Source: Prevotella sp. (lineage in GTDB: Bacteria; Bacteroidota; Bacteroidia; Bacteroidales; Bacteroidaceae). From it: 20,408 nucleotides of DNA. Of this stretch, positions 8,448 through 17,240 are shown piece by piece. The notes beneath the pieces were generated by a model that was not told where the DNA came from, did not search any database, and was given only the letters and a program-made list of their open reading frames with translations. The stretch covers positions 1 to 20,408 of the forward strand of contig JAFRQC010000142.1 of NCBI GenBank assembly GCA_017428805.1. Direction: 5' to 3'. Every line of letters starts with the position of its first letter. Position 1 is the first letter of the stretch. A program made the translations under genes and the position numbers.

Positions 8448-9550
8448 TGCCTGATATCAAGAAGATCGTATTGACGGGAGGACCTTGTGCCGGTAAGACC
8501 ACGGCACTGGTGAAGATCACTGAATACTTCTCGGGATTCGGCTACAAGGTGTTCAATGTGCCGGAGGTACCTACCATCTATAGTACCGCCGGCTGGAACT
8601 ACCTGACGCCGAACCGCGACCTGTATTATCAGGGAGAGCGGGCTATCTTGGAGACGCAGCTGGCTTTTGAAGACCAGTTTATGCGTCTCGCCGAGGTCTG
8701 CACGAAGCCGGTGCTTATCGTCTGCGACCGTGGTACGATGGACATCTCTGCCTATATCAAGCCGGAGGAGTGGGAGGAGATCACCGCTATGGCGGGTACC
8801 ACTCCCAACGCCTTGATGGAACGCTATGATGCCGTACTGCATCTGGTGTCGGCTGCCGATGGTGCGGAACAGTATTATACCACTGCCACCAATGCCACCC
8901 GCTACGAACAGGCCAATGAGGAAGGACTGCGCATTGCCCGGGAACTCGACAAGAAGGTGATCCGTGCGTGGACAGGCCATCCCCATCTGCGCGTGATCAA
9001 CAACCACGATGACTTCGAGAACAAGCTCAACCGTGTGCTCAAGGAGATCTCGAAGGTTGTCGGACTGCCGCAGACCCCACACGACGAACGTGTCTATCGT
9101 GTTCAGATCGTTGGCGAGGTTCCTGAGAGTTCCGACAGTATGATCACCCAGACCTATCTCGTGGCAGAGCCGGGCTGTGAGATCCGTCTGCGCCGCAGGG
9201 AATGGAGTGGGGGAAAGGTGGTCATCCTGCACCGTTCCACAAAGCGCATCTCCGACACGGAGGTCATCGAGACGGAGCGGAAGGTGGACAACAACCTCTA
9301 CGAGCAGATGCTCCAGCAGGCCGATCCCTACCGTCAGACCATCGTCAAGCGGCGTCAGAGCTTCATCTGGAAAGGACAGTTCTTCCAGATCGACACCTTC
9401 CTCTCACCCGTCAATGACCTGGTCATTTTGGAAACGAAGGGAGTGGGCGAACAGGAAACCGTCAACTTCCCGCCTTTCATCAAGGTGCTTGAGGACGTGA
9501 CAGGCAATCAGACGTATTATAACTATAATATCGCCCTGCGGAAGTCCTAA
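8447..9550 (+). CDS. TTD14-like protein: P-loop ATPase/kinase domain fused to CYTH-like domain
   Basis: A 367-residue cytoplasmic protein with two parts. The N-terminal half is an AAA_28/NadR-like P-loop domain: Walker A GGPCAGKTT (11-19), a Walker B-like VLIVCDRGTMD (89-99), and a lid-like region with TTATNATRYEQANEE. The C-terminal part (from about 215) resembles a CYTH/triphosphatase barrel, with alternating charged residues EIRLRRREW (245-253), ETERKV (275-280) and a late VILETKGVG. This architecture recalls eukaryotic TTD14 and many uncharacterised bacterial homologues. CYTH proteins bind triphosphate or phosphorylated metabolites, but the substrate here cannot be deduced. The start codon overlaps the pfkA stop (TAATG), implying translational coupling with phosphofructokinase, so a link to sugar-phosphate or nucleotide metabolism is plausible but unproven. 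No clear terminator follows. Confidence 0.8.
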   Translation: MPDIKKIVLTGGPCAGKTTALVKITEYFSGFGYKVFNVPEVPTIYSTAGWNYLTPNRDLYYQGERAILETQLAFEDQFMRLAEVCTKPVLIVCDRGTMDISAYIKPEEWEEITAMAGTTPNALMERYDAVLHLVSAADGAEQYYTTATNATRYEQANEEGLRIARELDKKVIRAWTGHPHLRVINNHDDFENKLNRVLKEISKVVGLPQTPHDERVYRVQIVGEVPESSDSMITQTYLVAEPGCEIRLRRREWSGGKVVILHRSTKRISDTEVIETERKVDNNLYEQMLQQADPYRQTIVKRRQSFIWKGQFFQIDTFLSPVNDLVILETKGVGEQETVNFPPFIKVLEDVTGNQTYYNYNIALRKS

Positions 9551-9594
9551 ATTTCGCCGATTGTTGCGTATTTGAGTAAAAAACATCCAAAAAA

Positions 9595-9626
9595 TTTCCT
9601 CAATTCAAAAAATAACGCTATCTTTG
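9595..9626 (+). promoter_or_regulatory. atpD promoter: Promoter of the ATP synthase operon
   Basis: TATCTTTG at 9619-9626 matches the Bacteroidetes -7 element TAnnTTTG. At the right distance (20 nt) lies TTTC at 9595-9598, one base off the -33 TTTG. The predicted start of transcription is near 9633, leaving an A/T-rich leader of about 47 nt before the atpD ATG. The leader contains an 11-nt direct repeat. Confidence 0.7.
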
Positions 9627-9636
9627 CAAACATAAT

Positions 9637-9664
9637 TATAACTTAAAAACGAGTATAACTTAAA
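9637..9664 (+). repeat. Direct repeat TATAACTTAAA in the atp leader
   Basis: The 11-nt sequence TATAACTTAAA occurs at 9637-9647 and again at 9654-9664, both between the predicted transcription start and the atpD start codon. It may help keep the leader unstructured for translation, or may be a binding site; neither is shown by the sequence. Confidence 0.6.
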
Positions 9665-9667
9665 TAA

Positions 9668-11205
<1,538 letters not shown>

Positions 11206-11206
<1 letters not shown>

Positions 11207-11231
11207 AATCGTAAATCGTAAATCGTAAATC
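11206..11231 (+). repeat. AAATCGT 7-nt tandem array between atpD and atpC
   Basis: Three full copies of AAATCGT (11206-11212, 11213-11219, 11220-11226) plus AAATC to 11231 fill nearly the whole 30-nt spacer between atpD and atpC. The same unit recurs between atpE and atpF. Confidence 0.85.
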
Positions 11232-11236
11232 CCGTT

Positions 11237-11473
11237 ATGTTACAGTTGAAGATAGTTTCGCCCGAAAGGATTGAATTCACAGGTGAAGTGGAATCCGTAA
11301 AGGTTCCTGGAACACAGGGCAACTTCGAGATTCTCAGCAACCACGCCCCGATCATCTCCACGCTGACGAAAGGCGATGTGGAGTATGCCGGAAACGTGTT
11401 GCCCATCCTCGGTGGATTCGTGGAGGTACAGAAGAATCAGGTTTCGCTCTGTGTGGAACTGAAGGAGGAATAA
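11237..11473 (+). CDS. atpC: F1Fo ATP synthase subunit epsilon (short form)
   Basis: Central-stalk subunit epsilon. The 78-residue product contains only the N-terminal beta-sandwich (MLQLKIVSPERIEFTGEVES, GTQGNFEILSNHAPIISTL, VEVQKNQVSLCVE). The C-terminal two-helix domain that inhibits ATP hydrolysis in E. coli and Bacillus enzymes (total about 130-140 residues) is absent, and the frame ends in a clean stop rather than a frameshift. Short epsilon subunits are known in Bacteroidetes and Chlorobi, so this is a lineage trait. A strong Shine-Dalgarno-like AAGGAGG lies at the end of this gene and probably serves the next one. Confidence 0.93.
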   Translation: MLQLKIVSPERIEFTGEVESVKVPGTQGNFEILSNHAPIISTLTKGDVEYAGNVLPILGGFVEVQKNQVSLCVELKEE

Positions 11474-11477
11474 GAAT

Positions 11478-11741
11478 TTGGAATATTTCCTCTCCGTCCT
11501 CTTCTTCACCCTCTTAGGCGTGGCCTACGTGAAAGGCTATGATGTCGTCAAGCGACAGGCACCCGATCACCTGGTACACTTCTATCTGATTATGGCAACG
11601 ATACGTATGTTGCTCGTCGCGACGGTTGTCGGGCTCTACGTATCCTTCACCGAGAATAGAGAAGACGCTATCCGCTTCGCCGCCATATTTTTAATAATGT
11701 ACGCGATAACGATGGTTGTGACACTGAAATTAAGACATTAA
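11478..11741 (+). CDS. Small membrane protein in the atp operon, AtpI-like by position
   Basis: An 87-residue protein with about three hydrophobic segments (residues about 4-18, 36-55 and 66-84) and a basic C-terminus (KLKLRH-like end). It sits between atpC and atpB, where many bacteria encode an AtpI/UncI-type assembly factor for the c-ring. Sequence similarity to AtpI cannot be proved by eye. The start is an uncommon TTG at 11478, supported by AAGGAGG (11462-11468), 9 nt upstream, within the end of atpC; no ATG gives the first helix. The 4-nt gap after the atpC stop and the 12-nt gap before atpB place it firmly in the operon. If not AtpI, it is a lineage-specific Fo accessory protein. Confidence 0.7.
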   Translation: MEYFLSVLFFTLLGVAYVKGYDVVKRQAPDHLVHFYLIMATIRMLLVATVVGLYVSFTENREDAIRFAAIFLIMYAITMVVTLKLRH

Positions 11742-11753
11742 GTAGAAAGAATA

Positions 11754-12806
11754 ATGAATCACATCAAACGACTGCTATGCTTGTCACTCGTGCTGTTCGC
11801 ACTGGTGCCGGCGATGCAGGCAGAGGATTTCTCAGCCAAGGAGGTGGTGCTTGAACATATCAAGGACTCCCACGACTGGCACGTGACCGACCTCGGCGAG
11901 GGCAAGTCACTGGTCATCCCCCTGCCCGTCATCGTCAACAGCTCCACAGGCTGGCACGTGTTCTGCTCTTCGGAGTTTGAGCACCATGCCGATGCCAACG
12001 GACTGCGCCAGGGTCCTTACGGACTGGCCATCGCCACAGAGGGTGACAACGCGGGCAAGATTGTCGAGAACGGCGAACCCGTGCTCGACCTCAGCATCAC
12101 CAAGACGGTCGCCGTGATGTTCATCAACGTCATCATCCTGCTCTGCTGCATCCTGTTCAGCGCCCGCTGGTACAAGAAGCGCAAGGCCTCCGATGGTGCG
12201 CCTGGTGGCTTCGTAGGCTTCGTCGAGATGCTCGTGATGTACGTGGTCGATGATATCATCAAGCCGGGAGTAGGGAAGGGCTACGAGAAGTACACCCCCT
12301 ATCTGCTCACGTGCTTCTTCTTCATCTTCACGTGCAATGTGATGGGACTGATCCCCTTCCCGCCGGGATCGGGCAATGTGACGGGTAACATCGCCGTGAC
12401 GTTCTTCCTCGCCCTCTGCACCTTCCTCATCGTGCAGTTCTCGGGCAACAAGCACTACTGGAAGGACATCTTCTGGCCTGAGGTTCCCACCTGGCTCAAG
12501 GCGCCCATCCCCATCATCCCCGTCATCGAGTTCGTGGGTATCTTCACCAAGCCCTTCGCCCTGATGATCCGACTTTTCGCCAACATGATGGCAGGTCATG
12601 CCATCGCGGTGGCTATCACGTGTATCATCTTCCTCGTGGCCTCGCAGGCTGTCGCCGTACAGCTCTCGATGTCGGCCCTCAGCGTCATCATGAGTGTCTT
12701 CATGATGTGCCTCGAGTGTCTGGTCTGCTTCATCCAGGCGATGGTGTTCACCATGCTCTCTGCCGTCTTCATCGGACTGGCACGTGTAGAACCCGAACAC
12801 GAGTAA
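11754..12806 (+). CDS. atpB: F1Fo ATP synthase subunit a
   Basis: Stator channel subunit a of Fo, which carries ions between the membrane and the c-ring. The essential Arg is Arg273 in MIRLFANMMAGHAI. The 350-residue product is longer than the E. coli protein (271) because of an N-terminal extension: a signal peptide (about 1-23, ending MQA) and a hydrophilic, presumably periplasmic stretch to about residue 115. The first core membrane helix is at about 118-137 (TVAVMFINVIILLCCILFSA). Similar extensions are known in Bacteroidetes and Chlorobi. Conserved blocks TCNVMGLIPFPPGSGNVTGN and VEFVGIFTKPFALMIR-type residues support the call. It starts 12 nt after the small membrane protein gene. Confidence 0.95.
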   Translation: MNHIKRLLCLSLVLFALVPAMQAEDFSAKEVVLEHIKDSHDWHVTDLGEGKSLVIPLPVIVNSSTGWHVFCSSEFEHHADANGLRQGPYGLAIATEGDNAGKIVENGEPVLDLSITKTVAVMFINVIILLCCILFSARWYKKRKASDGAPGGFVGFVEMLVMYVVDDIIKPGVGKGYEKYTPYLLTCFFFIFTCNVMGLIPFPPGSGNVTGNIAVTFFLALCTFLIVQFSGNKHYWKDIFWPEVPTWLKAPIPIIPVIEFVGIFTKPFALMIRLFANMMAGHAIAVAITCIIFLVASQAVAVQLSMSALSVIMSVFMMCLECLVCFIQAMVFTMLSAVFIGLARVEPEHE

Positions 12807-12836
12807 AGGTGAAAAAGTAAAAAGGTGAAAAAATAA
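12805..12836 (+). repeat. 16-nt tandem repeat between atpB and atpE
   Basis: AAAGGTGAAAAAGTAA (12805-12820) is followed directly by AAAGGTGAAAAAATAA (12821-12836), a 16-nt unit repeated with one difference, starting at the atpB stop. The rest of the 75-nt spacer to atpE is very A/T-rich and holds no other element I can see. Confidence 0.8.
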
Positions 12837-12860
12837 AAGATTAAAACATTAAATAATTAA

Positions 12861-13118
<258 letters not shown>

Positions 13119-13126
13119 GCATTTAC

Positions 13127-13160
13127 AAATCGTAAATCGTCAATTAGTAAATCGTAAATC
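13127..13160 (+). repeat. AAATCGT repeats between atpE and atpF
   Basis: AAATCGT occurs at 13127-13133, 13134-13140 and 13149-13155, followed by AAATC to 13160, with CAATTAGT interrupting the series. It is the same 7-nt unit as in the atpD-atpC spacer, almost 2 kb away, and fills most of the 51-nt gap. Confidence 0.8.
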
Positions 13161-13169
13161 ACACAGCGT

Positions 13170-13667
13170 ATGGATTTATTGATTCCGAGTACTGGCCTGC
13201 TGTTCTGGATGACCATCACGTTCCTCGTGGTGTTCTTCCTCCTGTGGAAGTTTGGCTTTCCTGTCATCACCGGTATGGTGAAGGAGCGTCAGGCTTTCAT
13301 CGACGACTCACTGCGCAAGGCGCATGAGGCCAACGAGCGGCTCGCCAATATACAGAAAGAAGGTGAATCCATCTTGCAGGAGGCTCGCGAGAAGCAGGCG
13401 CAGATCCTTAAGGAGGCTGCCGAGACCCGCGATGCCATCGTAGAGAAAGCCCAGGATAAGGCCCGTGCCGAAGGAGCCCGTCTGATGGAAGACGCCCGCG
13501 TCGCCATCGAACAGGAGAAGAAGGCCGCCATCGCCGACATCCGCAAGCAAGTAGCTACCCTCAGCGTCGAGATTGCCGAGAAGATTCTCAAGGAGAACCT
13601 CAAGGGCGACAAGGCGCAGATGGATCTGATCGACCGTATGCTGGATGATGTCTCTACTGTTAATTAA
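13170..13667 (+). CDS. atpF: F1Fo ATP synthase subunit b
   Basis: Peripheral stalk subunit b that links Fo to F1. The 165-residue product has one N-terminal membrane helix (about 8-27, TGLLFWMTITFLVVFFLLWK), then a long charged coiled-coil (about 36-145) rich in Glu, Ala, Lys and Arg (EGESILQEAREKQAQILKEA), and a short C-terminal segment for delta binding. Length and layout match the family. Downstream atpH starts after 11 nt. Confidence 0.95.
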   Translation: MDLLIPSTGLLFWMTITFLVVFFLLWKFGFPVITGMVKERQAFIDDSLRKAHEANERLANIQKEGESILQEAREKQAQILKEAAETRDAIVEKAQDKARAEGARLMEDARVAIEQEKKAAIADIRKQVATLSVEIAEKILKENLKGDKAQMDLIDRMLDDVSTVN

Positions 13668-13678
13668 GCGATAAAGGT

Positions 13679-14215
13679 ATGGATATTGGAGTCATATCGG
13701 TAAGATACGCCCGAGCACTCTTGAAGAGCGCTATCGACGCGAAGGCCGAAGATGCTGTCTACACCGAGATGCAGCAGCTCGCCAAGAGCTATGCCGACGT
13801 GCCGCAGCTCAGGTCTGCGATCAACAACCCCATGCTCTCCAAGGCCGAGAAGGAGACGCTCCTGCTGACAGCCGTCGGCAAGAAGCCCTCCCCGCTGGCC
13901 AAGGCCTTCATCGCCCTCGTGCTCAAGGAGGACCGTGAGAGCGTGATGCAGTTCATCGCCCATTCGTACGTCACTCTTTACCGCCAACAGAAGAATGTCA
14001 TCCGTGGCAGACTGATCACCGCCACAGCCGTCACCCCTGCCACCGAGCAGAAGATGCGGCAGATGGTGGAGAGCAAGACTAATGGAACTGTGGAGTTTGA
14101 GACCGAGGTAAACCCCGACATCATCGGTGGCTTCATCCTCGAGTACGACACCTACCGCATGGATGCGAGTGTGAAGTCGAAGCTAAACAGTATTCTCACA
14201 CAACTAAAGAAGTAA
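13679..14215 (+). CDS. atpH: F1Fo ATP synthase subunit delta
   Basis: Stalk subunit delta, which joins subunit b to the top of the alpha/beta hexamer. The 178-residue product begins MDIGVISVRYARALLKSAID, the standard first helix of the delta/OSCP fold, and ends with the conserved block NPDIIGGFILEYDTYRMDAS followed by KSKLNSILTQLKK. It follows atpF by 11 nt. A 27-bp imperfect inverted repeat separates it from atpA. Confidence 0.95.
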   Translation: MDIGVISVRYARALLKSAIDAKAEDAVYTEMQQLAKSYADVPQLRSAINNPMLSKAEKETLLLTAVGKKPSPLAKAFIALVLKEDRESVMQFIAHSYVTLYRQQKNVIRGRLITATAVTPATEQKMRQMVESKTNGTVEFETEVNPDIIGGFILEYDTYRMDASVKSKLNSILTQLKK

Positions 14216-14219
14216 ACGA

Positions 14220-14288
14220 CCACGAATTACACGAATTAAACTAATTTTTGTAAAGCGCAGCAATTAGTGAAATTAGTGAAATTCGTGG
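14220..14288 (+). repeat. 27-bp imperfect inverted repeat between atpH and atpA
   Basis: The arm at 14220-14246 (beginning CCACGAATT) pairs with the arm at 14262-14288 (ending AATTCGTGG) at 23 of 27 positions around a 15-nt loop. The arms also contain short direct repeats of AATTAGTGA. No T-run follows, so it does not look like a terminator. It may be a mobile palindromic repeat or an RNA stability or processing element inside the operon mRNA. Confidence 0.8.
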
Positions 14289-14314
14289 TAGAAAGAAAAA
14301 GAATTAAAGTATTT

Positions 14315-15901
14315 ATGTCAGATAAGATTAAACCAAGCGAAGTATCCCAGGTACTGCTCGACCAGCTCAAGGGTATCTCCGGCGCCGAGAAGTTCGACGA
14401 GGTGGGTACCGTGCTGACCGTCAGCGACGGTGTGGCCCGTATCTACGGATTGCGCAACGTCGAGGCCAGTGAACTGCTCGAATTCGAGAACGGCACGATG
14501 GCCATCGTGATGAACCTTGAGGAAGACAACGTCGGTTGTGTGCTCTTGGGCAACACCTCGGGCATCAAGGAGGGCATGGTCGTGAAGCGTACGCATCGTA
14601 TCGCCTCCATCCGTGTCAACGACAACATGCTCGGCCGTGTCATCAACCCGCTGGGACAAGCTATCGACGGCAAGAGCGACATCGACCTGAGCGACGCCTT
14701 CGAGATGCCGCTCGACCGTAAGGCCCCCGGTGTGATCTACCGTCAGCCCGTGAAGGAGCCGCTGCAGACAGGTCTGAAGGCCATCGACTCGATGATTCCT
14801 ATCGGCCGTGGCCAGCGTGAGCTTATCATCGGTGACCGCCAGACGGGTAAGACCGCCATCGCCGTGGATACCATCATCAACCAGAAGAGTTTCTATGAGG
14901 CAGGCAAGCCTGTCTATTGCATCTATGTAGCCATCGGCCAGAAGGCCTCTACCGTGGCTGCACTCGTTTCCACGTTGCAGGAGCATGGCGCCATGGCTTA
15001 CACCATCATCGTCGCAGCCACTGCTGCCGACCCTGCTGCCATGCAGTATTATGCACCGTTCGCAGGTGCCGCCATCGGCGAGTACTTCCGCGACCGTGGT
15101 CTGCCCGCACTCGTGGTCTACGACGACCTCTCCAAGCAGGCTGTTGCCTATCGTGAGGTGTCGCTGATCCTGCGCCGTCCCTCCGGACGTGAGGCATATC
15201 CCGGCGACGTGTTCTATCTCCACTCCCGTCTCCTTGAGCGTGCAGCCAAGATGAACGAGCAGCAGGAGGTGGCTGAGCAGATGAACGACCTGCCCGAGTG
15301 TATGAAGGGCCATGTGAAGGGTGGTGGCTCGCTCACCGCTCTGCCTATCATCGAGACACAGGCAGGTGACGTGTCGGCTTACATCCCCACGAACGTGATC
15401 TCCATCACTGACGGTCAGATCTTCCTCGAGAGCAACCTCTTCAACCAGGGCTTCCGTCCCGCCATCAACGTCGGTATCTCCGTATCCCGTGTGGGTGGCT
15501 CGGCACAGATCAAGTCCATGAAGAAGGTGGCTGGTACGCTGAAGATCGACCAGGCACAGTATCGTGAGCTCGAGGCCTTCTCGAAGTTCTCCAGCGATAT
15601 GGATGCCGTGACGGCAATGACTTTGGACCGTGGTCGTAAGAACAACCAGCTACTCATCCAGCCGCAGTACAGCCCGATGCCCGTTGGCGAGCAGATCGCC
15701 ATCCTCTATTGCGGCGTACACGGTCTGATGCGCGACGTGCCCATAGTCAAGGTGCGTGAGTGCCAGGATGCCTTCCTCGACAAGCTGCGCTCCACCAGTC
15801 CAGAGGTCATCGAGACCCTCGCCAGCGGAAAGATTGACGACGAGACGATGAAGAAGATCGAAGCCGTTATGGCCGACATCGCAGGAACGTACAAAAGCTG
15901 A
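14315..15901 (+). CDS. atpA: F1Fo ATP synthase subunit alpha
   Basis: Non-catalytic nucleotide-binding subunit of the F1 hexamer. The 528-residue product has the N-terminal [20 protein letters not shown], Walker A GDRQTGKT (173-180), [20 protein letters not shown] and the arginine-finger region [14 protein letters not shown]. The frame is open upstream to 14267, but those residues come from the inverted repeat; the ATG at 14315 gives the conserved start, with a length normal for the family. It is followed by atpG after 6 nt. Confidence 0.96.
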   Translation: MSDKIKPSEVSQVLLDQLKGISGAEKFDEVGTVLTVSDGVARIYGLRNVEASELLEFENGTMAIVMNLEEDNVGCVLLGNTSGIKEGMVVKRTHRIASIRVNDNMLGRVINPLGQAIDGKSDIDLSDAFEMPLDRKAPGVIYRQPVKEPLQTGLKAIDSMIPIGRGQRELIIGDRQTGKTAIAVDTIINQKSFYEAGKPVYCIYVAIGQKASTVAALVSTLQEHGAMAYTIIVAATAADPAAMQYYAPFAGAAIGEYFRDRGLPALVVYDDLSKQAVAYREVSLILRRPSGREAYPGDVFYLHSRLLERAAKMNEQQEVAEQMNDLPECMKGHVKGGGSLTALPIIETQAGDVSAYIPTNVISITDGQIFLESNLFNQGFRPAINVGISVSRVGGSAQIKSMKKVAGTLKIDQAQYRELEAFSKFSSDMDAVTAMTLDRGRKNNQLLIQPQYSPMPVGEQIAILYCGVHGLMRDVPIVKVRECQDAFLDKLRSTSPEVIETLASGKIDDETMKKIEAVMADIAGTYKS

Positions 15902-15907
15902 TAGCCT

Positions 15908-16876
15908 ATGCCCAGCCTGAAAGAAATTAAAGGCCGCATTGCCTCAGTCAATTCCACGCGCAAGATCACGTCGGCCATGAAGATGGTGGCCTCCAGCAAG
16001 CTGCACCACGCACAGGTAGCCATTCAGAATATGCTGCCCTACGAGTCACTGCTGGAGCACATCCTCAAGTCGTTCCTCGCAGCCGAGGCGGAGGCACACA
16101 CCATCTTCGACCAGCCGCGCCCCATCAAGCGTGCGGCACTCGTGGTGTTCACCTCCAACTCCTCGCTCTGCGGCGGATTCAACAACAACACCATCAAGCT
16201 CATGATGCACGCCGTCAATGAATACGCCCAGACCATTGGATGCGAAAATGTCGAGATTTATCCCATCGGCCGCAAGGTCTATGAGAAGGCGCAGAAGTTG
16301 GGGTTGAATGTGCAAGGCGAATTCTCTGCACTGGCCGACAAACCCAATGTCGCGCAGTGCATCGACATCGCTATGGAACTTGGCACGAAATTCGCTGACG
16401 GTCAGATAGATAAGGTCGAACTCATCTATCATCACTTCAAGAGCGCAGGCTCTCAGATACTTACCCGGAAGACCTTCCTCCCCATCGACATCGAGTCGGA
16501 GCTGAAGGCCGACCACGAGCGCGACCTCACCAGTGTCATCGCCACGAAGGAGTCGCAGGAGTATCTGAAGAAGCGTGGAGAGCGACAGACGGGGAGGGTA
16601 GAGGAGGAAGTGAAACCGCTCAACGATAACTTCATCGTCGAGCCCGACATGAACACCGTCCTCTCGCAGCTCCTGCCGAAGATGGCCCACCTGATGCTCT
16701 ACACGGCACTGCTCGACTCTGTGGCCTCTGAACACGCCGCCCGTATGGTGGCCATGCAGACCGCGACGGACAATGCCGACGAGTTGCTCCGTGAACTGAA
16801 CCTCCAGTACAACAAGGGGCGCCAGCAGGCCATCACCACCGAGTTGCTCGATATCGCAGGCGGTGCCCAGAACTGA
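15908..16876 (+). CDS. atpG: F1Fo ATP synthase subunit gamma
   Basis: Central rotor shaft subunit gamma. The 322-residue product starts MPSLKEIKGRIASVNSTRKI followed by TSAMKMVASSKLHHAQ, the classic N-terminal coiled-coil helix. The C-terminal helix includes SEHAARMVAMQTATDNADEL and ends with an NKGRQQAITTELLDIAGGA stretch. It is somewhat longer than E. coli gamma (about 287), with extra charged sequence near residues 200-235 (KKRGERQTGRVEEEVK). It is the last gene of the operon, and a strong terminator follows 21 nt after the stop. Confidence 0.95.
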   Translation: MPSLKEIKGRIASVNSTRKITSAMKMVASSKLHHAQVAIQNMLPYESLLEHILKSFLAAEAEAHTIFDQPRPIKRAALVVFTSNSSLCGGFNNNTIKLMMHAVNEYAQTIGCENVEIYPIGRKVYEKAQKLGLNVQGEFSALADKPNVAQCIDIAMELGTKFADGQIDKVELIYHHFKSAGSQILTRKTFLPIDIESELKADHERDLTSVIATKESQEYLKKRGERQTGRVEEEVKPLNDNFIVEPDMNTVLSQLLPKMAHLMLYTALLDSVASEHAARMVAMQTATDNADELLRELNLQYNKGRQQAITTELLDIAGGAQN

Positions 16877-16897
16877 CAAGCTACTTCTACTATATTC

Positions 16898-16937
16898 AAA
16901 GAGAGCCCGAATGCCACCGTGTATCGGGCTCTCTTTT
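16898..16937 (+). terminator. Intrinsic terminator of the atp operon
   Basis: A perfect 13-bp stem (AAAGAGAGCCCGA at 16898-16910 against TCGGGCTCTCTTT at 16924-16936) with a 13-nt loop, ending in a short T-run on the plus strand. The A-run preceding it would also give T bases on the minus strand, so it may stop transcription from both sides. Confidence 0.9.
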
Positions 16938-16977
16938 AATCGCCCGCCTCCGTGCTTTACGCAGGAAGCGGGCGATT
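16938..16977 (+). repeat. Second hairpin directly after the atp terminator
   Basis: A perfect 10-bp stem (AATCGCCCGC at 16938-16947 against GCGGGCGATT at 16968-16977) with a 20-nt loop, abutting the first terminator. CTTT follows, so it could be a weak backup terminator. It also marks the edge of the accessory region. Confidence 0.7.
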
Positions 16978-16992
16978 CTTTAGGGGAAACCG

Positions 16993-17179
16993 AGCGCAGA
17001 ACATACCGCAGATTATACCGCCTGCGTAGTTCCTCCAGCCAAGAACATACCCTTTTCAGATTCTCAATGGCGACATGACTGGGAATGTTGTAGATCTCAG
17101 TATGCCTGCTCTTCGTTACCTCCCCGAGCGTAAAATGCTCGGAGAGGTGGATAGATTTGTTGATACTTACTTGATTCAT
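16993..17179 (-). pseudogene. Truncated peptidase M15 / amidase-like remnant
   Basis: The first 60 or so residues, MNQVSINKSIHLSEHFTLGE and then NIPSHVAIENLKRVCSWLEE (about 31-50), look like the N-terminus of the Bacteroidales peptidase M15 (D-Ala-D-Ala carboxypeptidase-like) or phage-type amidase proteins, which often sit beside VirE_N/DUF3987 genes. After LRRRYNLRYVL the similarity stops: the expected SGYR-type substrate block and catalytic His/Asp residues are missing, and the frame runs without a stop through the hairpins into antisense atpG. I read it as a 3'-truncated, inactive gene left at the boundary of a mobile or accessory block. It lies 61 nt downstream of the DUF3987 gene on the same strand. 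The family assignment is by memory of the pattern, so it is moderately sure. Confidence 0.6.
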
Positions 17180-17206
17180 AACTTCAAAATACTAAATGTC
17201 ATAATT

Positions 17207-17230
17207 GAATAAGTGAATAACTGAATAAGT
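17207..17230. repeat. 8-nt tandem repeat GAATAAGT
   Basis: Three units, GAATAAGT, GAATAACT, GAATAAGT, lie in the gap between the DUF3987 gene and the M15-like remnant. It resembles the short simple repeats found in the spacers of the atp operon. No function is evident. Confidence 0.75.
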
Positions 17231-17240
17231 TCTTGATTGT

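Noticed and set aside
11907..12800. A 297-residue minus-strand frame opposite atpB.
   Set aside because: Same codon-complement artefact: low-complexity His/Asp/Glu composition over a clear subunit a gene.
14267..14314. An upstream extension of atpA.
   Set aside because: The extra residues are translated from the inverted repeat, and the conserved alpha N-terminus begins at 14315.
16046..17179. A 377-residue minus-strand reading frame covering atpG.
   Set aside because: Only the first 60 or so residues resemble a protein family. The rest is antisense to the well-supported gamma subunit and results from a missing stop after truncation.
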